Positions 36,748 through 49,695 of a DNA stretch of 64,000 nucleotides are shown one piece after another. The stretch comes from Aporrectodea caliginosa. Its lineage: Eukaryota > Annelida > Clitellata > Crassiclitellata > Lumbricidae. The notes under the pieces are model-generated. The model searched no databases, was not told the origin of the DNA, and saw only the letters and a program-made list of their open reading frames with translations. The stretch covers positions 369,501 to 433,500 of the forward strand of contig JACEVL010000147.1 in assembly GCA_020284085.1 (NCBI GenBank), written 5' to 3'. Position 1 is the first letter of the stretch. The number at the start of each line of letters is the position of its first letter. The translations under genes were made by a program, and so were the position numbers.

Positions 36748-36925
36748 CTACTTATTGGCCGTGGTGTTTTGACTCGGGGGTTATTTTCATCGGGGTTATT
36801 GGCCACGGGGGATTATTGGCCGGGGGTAATTTCATAGGGGGTTAATGGCCGGGGGATTATTAGCCGGGGTTATTGACCGGGGATTATTGGATGGGGATTA
36901 TTGTCCAGGGGATTATTCGTCTGAT
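36748..36925. repeat. GGGGATTATTGGCC minisatellite
   Basis: About nine irregular copies of a 15-22-bp unit with core GGGGATTATTGGCC. Confidence 0.9.
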
Positions 36926-37884
36926 ACCGATCTTATGGGAAAAGCGCAGTTTGTTGAGCATCTGCAGAGTACAGATTAAATGTTGTCGTCAAACGATTTC
37001 GCTGCACTGTACGAAACGTAAAGAATGAAAAGAAAGTACTTGGCCTACATCGCTCTTAATCTTGGGCTGCCACAGATGCAGCTCAAGTTCTCGACATTTG
37101 TTTGGTGTCATTAGCTTCAATTACCGACGAAAGCTATAACCGTCAGCGCGTAACAAAGAGAAAACGCGGAGCAAAGAGGTCAGATCGCCGGTCCGGGTCG
37201 CACACAAGCTTTGTCCCGCGAATGAGAATTTACGGACATAATATATACAGTAAGCCAATCTAGACCTTTAGACCTGTTAGTCAATAAACCATAATTAGGT
37301 TAAAAACAGTTTGATGACATCATCAATCATCGTGTACCAGCGATCTGAACGCTGGCCAACGAGCCTTCCATTATCGTTGTGTATGGTTGAGGCGTCATCG
37401 TTGGTATTAGACAAATCCCGGGTCCATTATTAGACATTGTTACGGTCTCTTTATGACCTGCAGGCCGACCTACGACCAGGCGTCAGGAGGAGGAACAAAA
37501 CAGAGAGGAAGGTGGAGCAAAGGGTAAGGGAAAAAGAGGCAAAGAGGAGAAGGAGAAGTAGAAGTAGAGGAATTAGGCGAAACGAACACGCTCTCCTTAA
37601 CATGAACTCTTGGGCTAAACCCTTCAAATGTGGCCGACCGTCCGTCCGTCCGTCTGTCATTCGGCGTCCATCTCTTTGTCCGTTCATCCTTCGGTTAGTC
37701 CATCCCTCCTCCTCCGTCTGTCCATCCCTCCTTCCATCTCTGCGTACACTTGTGCACGTGTATTACCGTCATCTGTTACCGTCGTCGGAAGAAGAAACAT
37801 TCTTTCAGTGTTACGTACACTTAAAAGTGTATTAAAAGTTAATGATAGCAACAAAAAACCCGCCACTGCACGTCCGTGCCTTAG
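36926..37884. other. gene-free stretch
   Basis: Contains a GTCC tetranucleotide patch (37640-37665). Frames on both strands are low complexity. Confidence 0.45.
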
Positions 37885-37982
37885 TCCCAGGAAGTGCAAG
37901 TCCCAAGCCGGGATGAAAGAGGAGGGCGACGCTAATGATCTTTGTTATCACACAGTGTCGTTAAAATTAAACTGCTACTACT
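37885..37982 (+). mobile_element. dispersed short repeat (TGTCGTTAAACTG family)
   Basis: Plus copy of the family at 10309-10402, with GAGGGCGACGCTAATGATCT and CACACAGTGTCGTTAAAATT. Confidence 0.75.
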
Positions 37983-39230
37983 GATAACAACGACGCGATC
38001 GATCTCAGTAGTCGGCAAGGAGGCTTATATGCCGTCTCTACGTCACGCTTTTAGGTTCTGGAGCTCCAATCGAATCCATAGTGGTCTCCCTTGCGAAGGG
38101 TACGCTTGAACGGGACAAAGAAAAGCGACATAACACATGTAGCTAATACACAGTGAATGGAACAGAGCACGTATGAGTGATGGGTCAGAGAAACACGATA
38201 CAACGTAAGCACGAATGAAAAGAAAGCCGTTAAGCGATTTCGATCGTATGAATTAATTATTCGGTAGGTGGCGTCCACGGGGTTTTCAGGCTCCGCCGAC
38301 GTCACTGAATCGTCGTCTGGTCTGACGCCTAATTTGTAGTATTCGCGAAGAACGTCTGGGCTCTACTGTAGTTGGTCGATAACTGTTCGAAAAGGCAGAA
38401 TATTCTATGCCTGGATTAAAAATTAATAGCGTCTTCAATTATGTGTTGGAAAAGCAATCGGCCAATGTATTGGACTGGTTTCAGTGACACATTGAATTCA
38501 CTTAGAACGAAATGTTATCGTCTTTTTCAGAGTAGGCCTAAGTCTTATACAACCGAATCTTTTGTGTTTTAATGCGGAAGTTCTGCTAAGATGTTGGGCT
38601 ATAGACGATTTCTCACACTAACCATGCTGGAATGAAATGGCACACAATATACCGACACTTGAAAATGTAGTGTATACTGTGAACATCGATAGTAGTATAG
38701 CTCCTTAGAGATCCTTGAAATCTTTGACTTTATAACTGCTTGAATACTGTGGGTCTTTCAAGAATGGATAGATTTTCCTTGGTGTGACTTTAACCGACTT
38801 ATAACCTGTGAAAACGATGTAGACGCTGATTTGATAGAAGGCTTGCCTTGTATAACGCGAGTATGCATGTGTTCCTTGATTCGCTGAGAACATCTGAACT
38901 CACACTTGCTTAAAACAAATAATCCAAAAAGTGCCATCAGCTGAGTTATTGCCAATTTATTCCATATTGAGAAATAATTCATTATAACTCTGAAAAAGAA
39001 TGCCGGTTGCGATAGAACTTCTACACAATATTAGTCTAACTGATTAGTTAGCAATGTAGCTAACCGAAATTTAATTCGTTAACTTTATCTAAACTTTTTT
39101 TCGTTGATTAGAAGTAATACTAAATTAAACCTGCATCAAGCTTGCAAGTGCTTTCTGTAATTTCAGGCGAAGAGACTTTGCACGTTGTCGCATTGACGTT
39201 CCTTAGCTGCAACCACTTGCCGTTATTTTA
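37983..39230. other. upstream region of the GPCR gene
   Basis: No coding region seen. A strong acceptor-like site, GCTTTCTGTAATTTCAG then GCG, ends at 39166, 65 bp before the receptor ATG. A 5'-UTR intron is therefore plausible. I cannot place the promoter. Confidence 0.4.
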
Positions 39231-40625
39231 TTGGCTATTCTGATGAAAAATTCAACGCACAGAGTAAATGACAGAGACTCCGAAATGACTGCAGGAGAGG
39301 ACGCTGCATCAGAAGAAGCCACTCTCTCTTCCGGTGACTTTTCCACCGTAATGCAATTCGACGTGAACTACGTGACCCATCGCACTCATCACTCCACCAA
39401 TTACACGGGGGAGGAGGAGGAGGTGTTGACTGGTGAGGACGGAAGACGATTAGGTGGAGAGGGATTATATAAGGAGTATATGACAGAGGAGGAGATAGCG
39501 AAACACCTTCAGACGATGCAAGAAACGCGTAACTTCGACGCCTCCACCCAGGCGGTCGTTGTGTCCGTCTTTCTTGTCCTCATATCGTTCGGGGTGCTCG
39601 GCAACAGCCTCGTGTGCTACGTCGTCGCCAAGAACCCCCGAATGCGGACGACGCGCAACGTCTTCATCATCAACCTCGCCATATCCGACCTGACGCTCTG
39701 CCTCTTCACGCAACCGTTCAATCTAGTCAAGGTCCTGACGTCCGATTGGAAGATGGGACGCGTCATGTGCAAGGTCGTTCCGATGTTTGCCGGGACAAAC
39801 GTCTTCGTATCGACCGCCAGCATAACGGCCATTGCCCTCGATCGGTTCCACGTGATCGTATATCCAACACGCAGCACGATGAAGACGTTCGGAGCGGTCG
39901 TGGCACTGGGTCTCATCTGGTTTGTATCCATCATACTCGCATGTCCACTGGTCGTCTTCAACGATATCAATATATTCGAACTGACATCGCTGACCGTCTA
40001 CGAGGTTTGCGTCGAAAACACGGACATGCAAACGGCGAGAAGAATCTACTCGATCGCCTCCATGCTCGTTCAGTACATCGCTCCCATTGTCATCGTCTCC
40101 ATCGCGCATGCGCAGATCAGCCGGAAGTTGAAGTATCGCATGACGAATCGAGCGAGGTCGTCGACGACCATCTGTAACGGTTCGTCGGCCTTTCACCAGA
40201 AGAAGAGCCTACGCGAGGCGAAGCGGAAGAGGAAGACGAACCTCCTGCTGGTCATGATAGCGGTCGTCTTTGCCTCCAGCTGGATGCCACTCAACGTCTT
40301 CAACATGATGGCCGACTTCAACTTCAACCTGACCCAGATCTGTGACGCTTACATGGGCGGTCTGCTCTTTCCCGTCTGCCACATGCTGGTTCTCTGCTCT
40401 GCCTGCGCAAATCCGCTTCTCTACGGCTGGCTGAACGAGAACTTTCGACGCGAGTTCGTCAAAGCGCTCTGCTGCTCGCGCTGCCTCGAGAAGTGCTTTC
40501 GAGGCGGACAGGGCGCCGTCAGCCGCTCTACGACGATGGACCTTACGAGCAGAAGGCAATCGTTGAATGTGAACAGTAGACCCGCGTTGGCTAACGTTTC
40601 TCTGCCCCTTGTTCCGCCAGTTTAG
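39231..40625 (+). CDS. neuropeptide F/Y receptor-like GPCR (class A rhodopsin family)
   Basis: Seven-transmembrane G-protein-coupled receptor of 464 residues in one uninterrupted frame. The N-terminus (1-105) is extracellular, with glycosylation sites N7 and N57 and an acidic patch (61-70). TM1 about 108-132 with GN at 124-125; TM2 144-166 with LAISD at 149-153; W173 in loop 1; C180 and C260 form the likely disulfide; TM3 ends in LDRF (203-206), an F variant of DRY; TM4 W230; TM5 P285; basic loop 3 (301-336); TM6 FASSWMPL (347-354); TM7 NPLLY (394-398); cysteine-rich tail (414-422) for palmitoylation. The FVSTASITAIALDRF and VIVYPTR segments resemble invertebrate NPF/NPY receptors most. The ligand is inferred as an RF/RY-amide peptide. 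Other rhodopsin-class peptide receptors are less likely. Start is the first ATG. A polyadenylation signal AATAAA lies at 40953. The gene is convergent with the ligase gene. Confidence 0.93.
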   Translation: MAILMKNSTHRVNDRDSEMTAGEDAASEEATLSSGDFSTVMQFDVNYVTHRTHHSTNYTGEEEEVLTGEDGRRLGGEGLYKEYMTEEEIAKHLQTMQETRNFDASTQAVVVSVFLVLISFGVLGNSLVCYVVAKNPRMRTTRNVFIINLAISDLTLCLFTQPFNLVKVLTSDWKMGRVMCKVVPMFAGTNVFVSTASITAIALDRFHVIVYPTRSTMKTFGAVVALGLIWFVSIILACPLVVFNDINIFELTSLTVYEVCVENTDMQTARRIYSIASMLVQYIAPIVIVSIAHAQISRKLKYRMTNRARSSTTICNGSSAFHQKKSLREAKRKRKTNLLLVMIAVVFASSWMPLNVFNMMADFNFNLTQICDAYMGGLLFPVCHMLVLCSACANPLLYGWLNENFRREFVKALCCSRCLEKCFRGGQGAVSRSTTMDLTSRRQSLNVNSRPALANVSLPLVPPV

Positions 40626-41663
40626 CGTAGATCAACGATTGTTTAATGCTTGCGAGAAGACAAGCGGAATACCGAATAGAGTTACTGGATATTAATTGGC
40701 CAGATTTAGCAGACTAAACCATCTGCTGCTCGAGATTCCATATCAGTTATTTATCTTCTTTAGGTACACAAAGCTATCTGCTTACTTATTTACCAAGTGG
40801 CTGAAGGGAACAGATTGGTTTCGGTGACACAGTCTTCGCTTGTAGTGAGATTTACATGCAACAGTCTAGCTACGGATTACATGCTATACAGTGTACACCG
40901 AGACATTTCATCATTTCATTTCCAGATAAGATCATTGAAATGATTTATAGCAAATAAAGGCTATAGTACTTAAAGCGCAAATCCTGAAAACTGATTTCCC
41001 ATTTACGCCCTTCTGAAGTTAGGAAGGAGGGCAACATCAAATGCAGTTGTATTGTTTTTGTACATATTTAGAATGTTAATAATATCTTCCAGTTTATGCT
41101 CACTTGTTAATTCTTCTTTGGCTGTAACATGATCTTGAACTTCATGCAGTTCTGAAACTACTGGTCACCAGAACTATTTCCGCGACAATGCTAGTCAGCG
41201 CTGCCATCATGAAACAAACAACGACTCGAACTGTTCTTGCCAGATTTATTGCAACATTACTATTTATTATAGTAGACCTACCAATGCTATTCATTAGTCT
41301 CAGTTGCGGTTTCCATAAAAGTCACACAAATACTTGATCATTCTTCGTTAATAATTATAAAATTTTTAGAATTTGGTTATGCTACCAACCCTTAGGGCTT
41401 AATCACTACCTTCTAGGAATTGTAGAAAGATCATCAGCCACGAGACCGAAGATACAAAGCATTTTATTTGCCGTAAACTGAAGGCTAATAAGCTACGATA
41501 ATTCTTAAACAGTCTGCAGGAGGTATCTACCGTATCAAAAGCTCAGTTGCTGGGAATGCCACCATCTTATATTCCTATAAAAGCACTGAATTTCGAAGTA
41601 GTTCCCATTTCTAGACAATAGCATGTGTCCTAGATTCCACATTCAACATGAAACGCCCTTTGC
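40626..41663. other. convergent intergenic region
   Basis: 3' flanks of the two genes. AATAAA at 40953-40958 (plus) can serve the receptor. TTTATT at 41463-41468 (AATAAA on minus) can serve the ligase gene about 200 bp past its stop. No gene in between. Confidence 0.55.
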
Positions 41664-44600
41664 TCAAAGTTTCCCGCTCAGAATGGCATTCTTCATTTCC
41701 CTGCGCAGGATCTTTCCGCTGGCTGTTCTTGGAATTGACGCAACGAATCGTATCCCTCCGCGCAGTCTCTTGTATGGAGCCACTCGTTCTGTTACGGAAC
41801 AGGATAACAAAACAGTATCTGACTCGGAATTGTCTTCATTACAATCGTCACAAGCACTGTTTTGATCATCATCAGCAACACCGTCGTCGTCAACATCAAC
41901 ACGATTATCTTTATCAACAACAACATTATCACTTGCATTTTCTTCCTCTTCCTTCTTCCTCTGCATCCTCCTCCTCTTCCTCCCCTTCTCCTCCTTGGCT
42001 GTAACATGATCTTAAACTACATGCATTTCTCAAACTACTAGTTATCGGAACTCCAAATTTCTAAAGCGCCACTCGAAAGATAAGCGCAGGGTACCAGCTT
42101 ATTCACGAGCGCTGAGTCGAGTCAGAGGGGTTGTCACAAGGGTAGTCACAAGGAGGTCCGAGTCCGGTTGCCTAGGGGTCAGAGGAGACAGAGTAGCTGC
42201 TAAGGTGGGCGTCGTTTAGGTCGAGAATAGTAAGGGGATGATTAGATGAGTCGTGGTATGTATTCTTGAAGAGAGGAATCGTCATTATTGCTGAGCCTCT
42301 ACGTGTGAATGCGAGTGGCTAATCCTCTCCCTGGGCACCTCTCCTTCCAACTGACAGTGTCAGCCAGTGAAGTCATTATAACTGAGCTGACTAGTGGCAG
42401 CAAGCGCTGCAGAAATTTGGAAGGATATTTCTGTCATGGCTGATATTTGAACATTAACAGTTTTTGCTAAGGTGGGCGTCGTTTAGGTCGAGAATAGTAA
42501 GGGGATGATTAGATGAGTCGTGGTATGTATTCTTGAAGAGAGGAATCGTCAGTTTTGAGCGGAAAGCCTGAGGGGTGATACCTGAGACGAACTGCTCCAG
42601 TTCTTGTTCGGTTACCATGGCTCCCGTTTTCTTGACAACCCAGGCCAACGGAATCTCGCCTGCCATTGGATCCGGTTGACCGACGACACCAGCATCCGCA
42701 ACCTGAGGATGCATCAGGAGCACTGCCTCCAGTTCAGCCGGTGCAACCTACAGGTAAACGACTGTAGCAAATATATAGCTATCAAATTTATTGTTGACAT
42801 AACTAATTAATTAATATAGGGATTAGAATAAGCTAGTTAATTACAGTGGCGTTTAACTAGATAGGTGGCGCTATAATCAAAGATTATTTAAGCGTTGAAA
42901 GAGCCTTTGGTAGGCCTATCAGCAAACCGAGATATCACGTGATCAGACGTGTCCGATTGAGTTTCTATAACGACCAGGGATCGGTTAGGACCGGAACGGT
43001 GTTCCGGTTCTTTTTTGGCAGGAGCATTTCGTTACATTATTTTCATCCAGTGTTTAGCTAGATTGATATGGCGCCAGATGCTGGCGTTCCGGTTCCCTTA
43101 TATGCTAAAGACTGATAACGACGAACGAATAGGAGCCTGCGAATAGCAGCGCTTGAAGGACAGACTTGAGGTATCAAGTAATGGAGTCGATCGGTTGGTA
43201 GTGATCCAACATTTGATCTGAAGTGAAGAAATGTGTGTTTCTTTAAATAAGTCGAAGGATTTATGCTACGGATGTCATTGGACTTATAGTTACTAACTAC
43301 AGCAACGTTTAGCGGACTTGCAATAAACGAAGAGTAAGATTGTCTGCGATTGAGAGAGGTCGAGGCGATCGAATCTGTTCAGCATTACCGCTTGCTGTTG
43401 TGGAAAGAAGGAATGGAGGGAGGGACGGATGGGTGGAGGAAGGGACGGACGGACGGACGAGGAAAAGAAGAAACGGAGCGAGGGAAGAAGGAGGAGGGGC
43501 TGACGGACGGACGGAGGAAGGGAGGGAGGCTGGGAGGAAGGCAGAGAGGGACATATAATGAAAAAAGCTGGGATTGCATTTAGATGCTCAATTAATTACT
43601 CAGCGAGATCATTGATCACTTCAGGACGTTCCCTTGTGGCCTTCATCAATCTATATTATTTTAAAGAGCTACTTGATTTGTAACTTGAATTGTTGATGGT
43701 TGGCTTTTGGTTACAAAATAAACTAATGATTGATTGATTGATTATATTATGTGCGTGTGGTTAGTTGTTGTTCTTGCCTGGTAGGAGTTGTACTTGATCA
43801 GTTCCTTGAGGCGATCGACAACGTAGAAGTATCCGTCTTCATCATAGTAACCAATGTCTCCTAAACATTGTGTTCGCTTCATCAGTTTTCATTATTTTAA
43901 CGTGCATTTACTATTTTAGCCATAATCGTAATCGACGTAGTTTTCGTAATTTTCGCTAGGCTATTTCAACATGACCTTTCTAATAACAGTTGTTAAGTAG
44001 TAATAGCAGCTATCGACGCCTTCTATTAATATTTCTAGACACTAATGAATATGGCACCTTTTAATATCTCACAAAAGTACCGCCTCCGTGGCGTCAAAGT
44101 CATTAATGTTCAAATATCCGCCATGACAGAAATATCCTTCCAAATTTCTGCAGCGTTTGCTGCCACTAGACAGTCAGCTCAGTTATAATGACTTCACTGG
44201 CTGACACTGTCAGTTGGAAGGAGAGGTGCCCAGGGAGAGGATTAGCCACTCGCATTCACACGTAGAGGCTCAGCAAAAATGTACGATCTGACACCTCATA
44301 CCCATGGGCTGCCTCTCGTGGCTAGCTTAGAGTGCCACTTTCTTCTTCTATCTGTGTAGGTATATAAGTCTTATTTATGTGTGCGATGTATGTAAGTATA
44401 ATATATATATATATGCAATTATGCATGCACATGTATTTTAGTATGTGGTCATTATGTGTATGTATCACAACACCTTATATAGCGCCTGTAGTATGTCTCA
44501 TATGAAAAGGTGCCTTATTAGCACTAGTTACTGAGGGCATAGGTATACGAGACGTGCAAACCTGTGTGCAGCCATCCGTTTTGATCGATGGTTGATTTCG

Positions 44601-45555
44601 TCGCGTCTGGGTCACCCAAGTACCCCAGCATGACTGCAGGACTCTTGACGCAGATCTCTCCCTCGACGTTTGGACCCAGGGGCTTGGACGTTTTCAGATC
44701 GATTACCTAGACAGTTCAAATGTCAGATAACAGCTGTGATTGCAATTGTAATTGCAGGTGCAATCTCGTATTCATTCATTCATTCATTCATTCATTCATT
44801 CATTCGGGAATTTATATAGCGCCCCTTTATATAGCACTTCTTCAGGAGAGACTCGTCAGAAAATGGATAGAACAATAATATGGTTTTCAAGCGCTTACGG
44901 AATAGTGACGTAGAGGTAAAGACAAAGAAACACATGTCATAAGATTGTAATCATAATCGTAATCGCAAGCTCCACATTTCCAAAGCGGCAGTTGAAGGCT
45001 AAGCGCAGGACGCCAGCTCATTCACCATACTGGGTACCCAGACGTGAGCAAGTAAGTAGCAGAATTTTATAGCGCTTTGCCGGTTTATTTAACGATGTAA
45101 TGCTTAAATTATAATTATATGTAATTGGTGTCTACCTTTAGCAACGTGTTGACACACGGAGGTCCGACTGAGCCTGGTTTGTCCTGGACGGCTGTTGGGT
45201 CCAATTGGGATGTTTCATCCGCAGGAATTGCGCAAACCCTTGATGCCTCGGTAAGACCATATCCTGCACCAAGGAATACGAAGAAAGATTGCTAGTATTA
45301 TTATTTTATATAGCAACAATAATAATCATTATTATTTTTTATAACTATGATTTATTGCTGTTATTGCTTTTGTTGCTGCTGTTGCTGTTCTTGTTGTTGT
45401 TGTTGTTGTTGTTGTTGTTATTATTATCATTATTACACAAGTGACACATTTTTTTTATTAATAGCCTCTTATAGTAAGTAATGGTTTATTATTAGTATTA
45501 TTATTGTTACTTCTACTACCGCTGCTGCTGCTACTACTACTACTACTAGTAATAT

Positions 45556-45628
<73 letters not shown>

Positions 45629-45660
45629 GCTACTACTACCACCACTACTACTATTATTAC

Positions 45661-45709
<49 letters not shown>

Positions 45710-47153
45710 ATCCAGTAGACTACATCTAGCGATGGAAATTCTTGAATGTAATGGCCTTGGTCTCAAGGGTCAAGGCCTCGATCTCGGTCTTGACAGGCGT
45801 GTCTCGATCCAGGTCTTCAGGTCAATGCAATGGTATTGACTATTGAAGGCTATGACCTTGATCTTAAAGTAAAGAATAGCTGCCATGCTACACAGTGGAA
45901 CGCAGAATCAAGATCTTTCTGTCGCAGCTTTGAGGAATCGCTTTCTAACTTTAGAATTCTCCTAGCAAATGTGAATGCACACGTTTTTCTATAACGACCG
46001 TATGACCTACACCTGCTCATTTTTCAATGATTTCATCGGGTTAGATAATTCATCATAGTAGCAAATCAAATAGACAATATTTTAATATTAAATAGCCTTA
46101 ATAGGTTTCATTTTACCCTGTACAATTGTGACTCCGGCAAATCGTTGTTTCAATTCGTTCTCCAAGCTCTTGCTAAGAGGCGCTGAACCGCAATGTATGT
46201 TTTTGAGCGATAAACGGAACTTCAGCACCTCCGGACTCTTGGCCAGAAGCACAGCAATCCGAGGCACGATCATTATACGCTCAATCTGCGATTTAGTCAA
46301 GCACGACAACAATTAACAAGGAAGCTGACTTACAGTAGCGGTGCCAATTACACGGAGCTAATGGTATAATGTTCCCAATGTTTCGGCTCAGTTCCCTAAA
46401 CGTAGGTCTACCGCCCCTAAGCATGCCCTTCCCATGATACGATAAATAATATTACAAAATCCACCGGCGATTGACAATGACGTGCTTCGTTATTACATGA
46501 ATTCTGAGCGAGTGTCTAGGGATGTCCAAGGGTGATCCGAGTCCGGCTGCCAGAGAAACCAGAGAGAGGAGTTAGAAGAGCTATTTAATCGTAATCTGCA
46601 CCCGAAAAAGCGAAGTCACTGGAACCAGCTTGTATTGTATTGTATTGTATTGTATAGATTGTCACAGGCGCTCAGTCAAAACAAAATCGATAGGCAGGTA
46701 GTGTCAAACTTGGCTCCAGGTCAATGGATCCAATGGGTCAAAGAGGTCGACATTCAGACGGCTTCGGTGGATGGCGCAAAATTTGTATGATATGTAAGTA
46801 AGTAATCTTATAGCACGAGACAAACGCTCATACTTTACAACAACTGCGCACATATTGGCGAAAAGTAGCATAACATGTGCATAATATTATATTAAAAATA
46901 CCTTCTGATCTTGTAGAATGCTGAGGTAATCAGTCAGCTGGAACCGTGTCAATATATAGGTCACATTTCCTTCAACGATTCCAAAGATGATCAAGAACAA
47001 TGCAAAGATGTGAGGAAATGGCGTAAATACGATCTGTCTCCGGAGAACGACCTTCGCATTCGAATCGCTGCAGCATTTGACAAAAACACTTCGATGCATC
47101 ATCGCTTCAAATTTATTGACTACAGATGGTTGAAATAAAAAAATAAATACTTA

Positions 47154-47235
<82 letters not shown>

Positions 47236-49439
47236 AAAGTAGAATAATCAACAGTGCTGTAAAATAGTCTTGGCTCAATTTAAGGTTTGCTTACTTTAAA
47301 TGGTTAAGATAAGATTCTTTACCTATTATACACATAATTAAAATAAAATGCATGACGTAAATTCTTTAACATTAAAATGAATCAGAATATATTAAGTAAA
47401 TATAGATGCAACTGTGCCTATGCCTGTGACTGTCACTGTAAATGTAATTGTAACTGTGACCGTAACTGTAAATGAAACTGTCTGTTACTGTTACTGTGAC
47501 TGCATACCATAAAATTAATTTCTGCGCGTGTATGTTGCGATGTGAAAGGACGACGGCCTTTGGGACTCCGGTTGTTCCGCTGGAGAAGAGAACGAGGAAT
47601 GGATCGTCGGCAGACAGATGGAGTTGGTCGAAGGAAGGAAGGATCGGTAGATCTCCTTCATCCACCAACATCGAATTTAGGTCGACGCATCCATCGTGTC
47701 TGCCGTCGACGAAAATCATCGGCTGCGTTAACGAACACGCACAAAATTATCTATGCAACAGTTGGAGGAGGTCAGTGCCTCAGAAACTGAGAAATATCAA
47801 CTGCACACTCTTCCGCATAATGTCAAAATTTACTTGAAGTGATAAGTAAGATTTTAGGTAGGCCCTATTAGAATGAAATCGTGTGTAGTTGATTCGAGGT
47901 AAGCTCTAAAAAATTCATACTTCACACTGCACAATCCAGACAAGTCAACTGCGCACCTTTTGTCAGTATTTTAGGTCCTAAAATTGGAGGCGGACAGCGT
48001 TACACTCTCTATAGAACTTCTTGCATCTAATTCAAGTAATGACTTCTGGCAAGTAAGTCTCATATAATTATTATTCATCTAGCTAGTAGAATAAGCTGAG
48101 GCGCTGTATACATGTTTTTTAATCGTTATAATTGCAAGAAATTGGATTGCTTTACAGTTTCACGCACTGCTATCACCGTTTGAAGCACGACAACACTTAG
48201 AAGTGTATGGTTTCGATATGAAATGATAATTTCCCTCGGCTATTGTCATTTTCTTTCTCTTCCATTGATTAGCTTGCTGGAACCATTTTGAGTTTCGCAG
48301 CTTCTTCTCTATTTAGCTTTCTAGTTTTTTTTCAACTTCTGATAAGTTTGCTTTTATACTTGGACCGTATTCACTTCAGAAAATTCTGTGAGAATGCCAT
48401 CCAAACCAATTTGAAGAAGCAAATCAATGGCTTATATATGGACCTTGAATCTATCTTAAAGTTTACAGCGCTAACTATTAGAACTGCAGATCAAAGTTTG
48501 TCATGAGTATACTACCTGTGTGTCGAGTGTTTCGATGGCTTCGATTACCAATGACGCTGAAGGTTCATTCGTGTAGATGAACCGAACACGACTTCTCAGA
48601 AGATGATCTCGCAGTTCGTCTGAAATTAATAGCTTTAGAGGAAAGCTCCGAATTAAAAGTGACTGCGTAATGGGCTGACTCATACTGTCATTGAAATGTG
48701 CATCCAGTCAGTATACATGTGCGTATGCATACATGTATATGTACATAGTGCATGCATGCATACATAAATACAAGAATGCATACATGCACAAATACAAATA
48801 TACAATTCTACCCACATACATGCATACATACATGCATATTATGTCCATACTTACATGCACGCATACATTCATACATAATCCGTATATAGATACATACAAA
48901 ACCTTTGCCTACACACAGTCTGGAGACGAACCCAACCACAAAGCAGTAGGCAGGGTCGAAACAAGCAACACTCCAGATAGGAACACTCCATTGATAACAA
49001 CAACGATGACGACGACGACGATGATGATGGTGCTGGTGGTGGTGGTGATAATGACGATGACGTTGACGCTGACGATTATGATACATTTCGTGGGTGACCT
49101 TTGCACTTCGGCTTATAATATTTCCTACTAACAAAGAAAGTAAAGAGATAAGTACTCGGTGTGAGTTGACAGTTGATAGTGACTGGAATAGCTCCGATGC
49201 GAATAACTGCCAAAAGAATCACAACCCACTCGATGGAATTTGGTGCAAAAATGGCGAACCTGTCACCCTTGCGACAGCCATGCTTCAACAGATGGCGAGC
49301 CACTAACTCCGCTCTCTGACGCAAGTCGGTCGAGGTTATCTTTCGGGCGGACAACACGTCAACCTAAAGAGTAAAGTGACGCAACTGTTACTTCACGTCA
49401 ACCGAAGCGATGATGCTGATGTTAATGATCATGACCACC

Positions 49440-49486
<47 letters not shown>

Positions 49487-49615
49487 ATGATGATGACAAT
49501 AATGATGATGATGATGGCGATGATGATGATGGTGATGATGATGATGATTATGATGATGATTATGATGATCATGGTGACGATGATCACGACGACCATCATA
49601 GTGATGATGATGACT

Positions 49616-49695
<80 letters not shown>

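Noticed and set aside
37437..37984. Frames with Arg/Lys/Ser runs near 37.5 kb
   Set aside because: Low-complexity GTCC and AGG tracts. No motif and both strands open.
39614..40559. Other frames inside the GPCR gene (up to 187 residues)
   Set aside because: Shadows of the GC-rich receptor coding sequence, with no family features.
47041..47146. An earlier acceptor for ligase exon 5 at CTGTAG (about 47130)
   Set aside because: It would put the junction out of phase and create a stop. The AAATGCTGCAG acceptor at 47068 keeps phase and family length.
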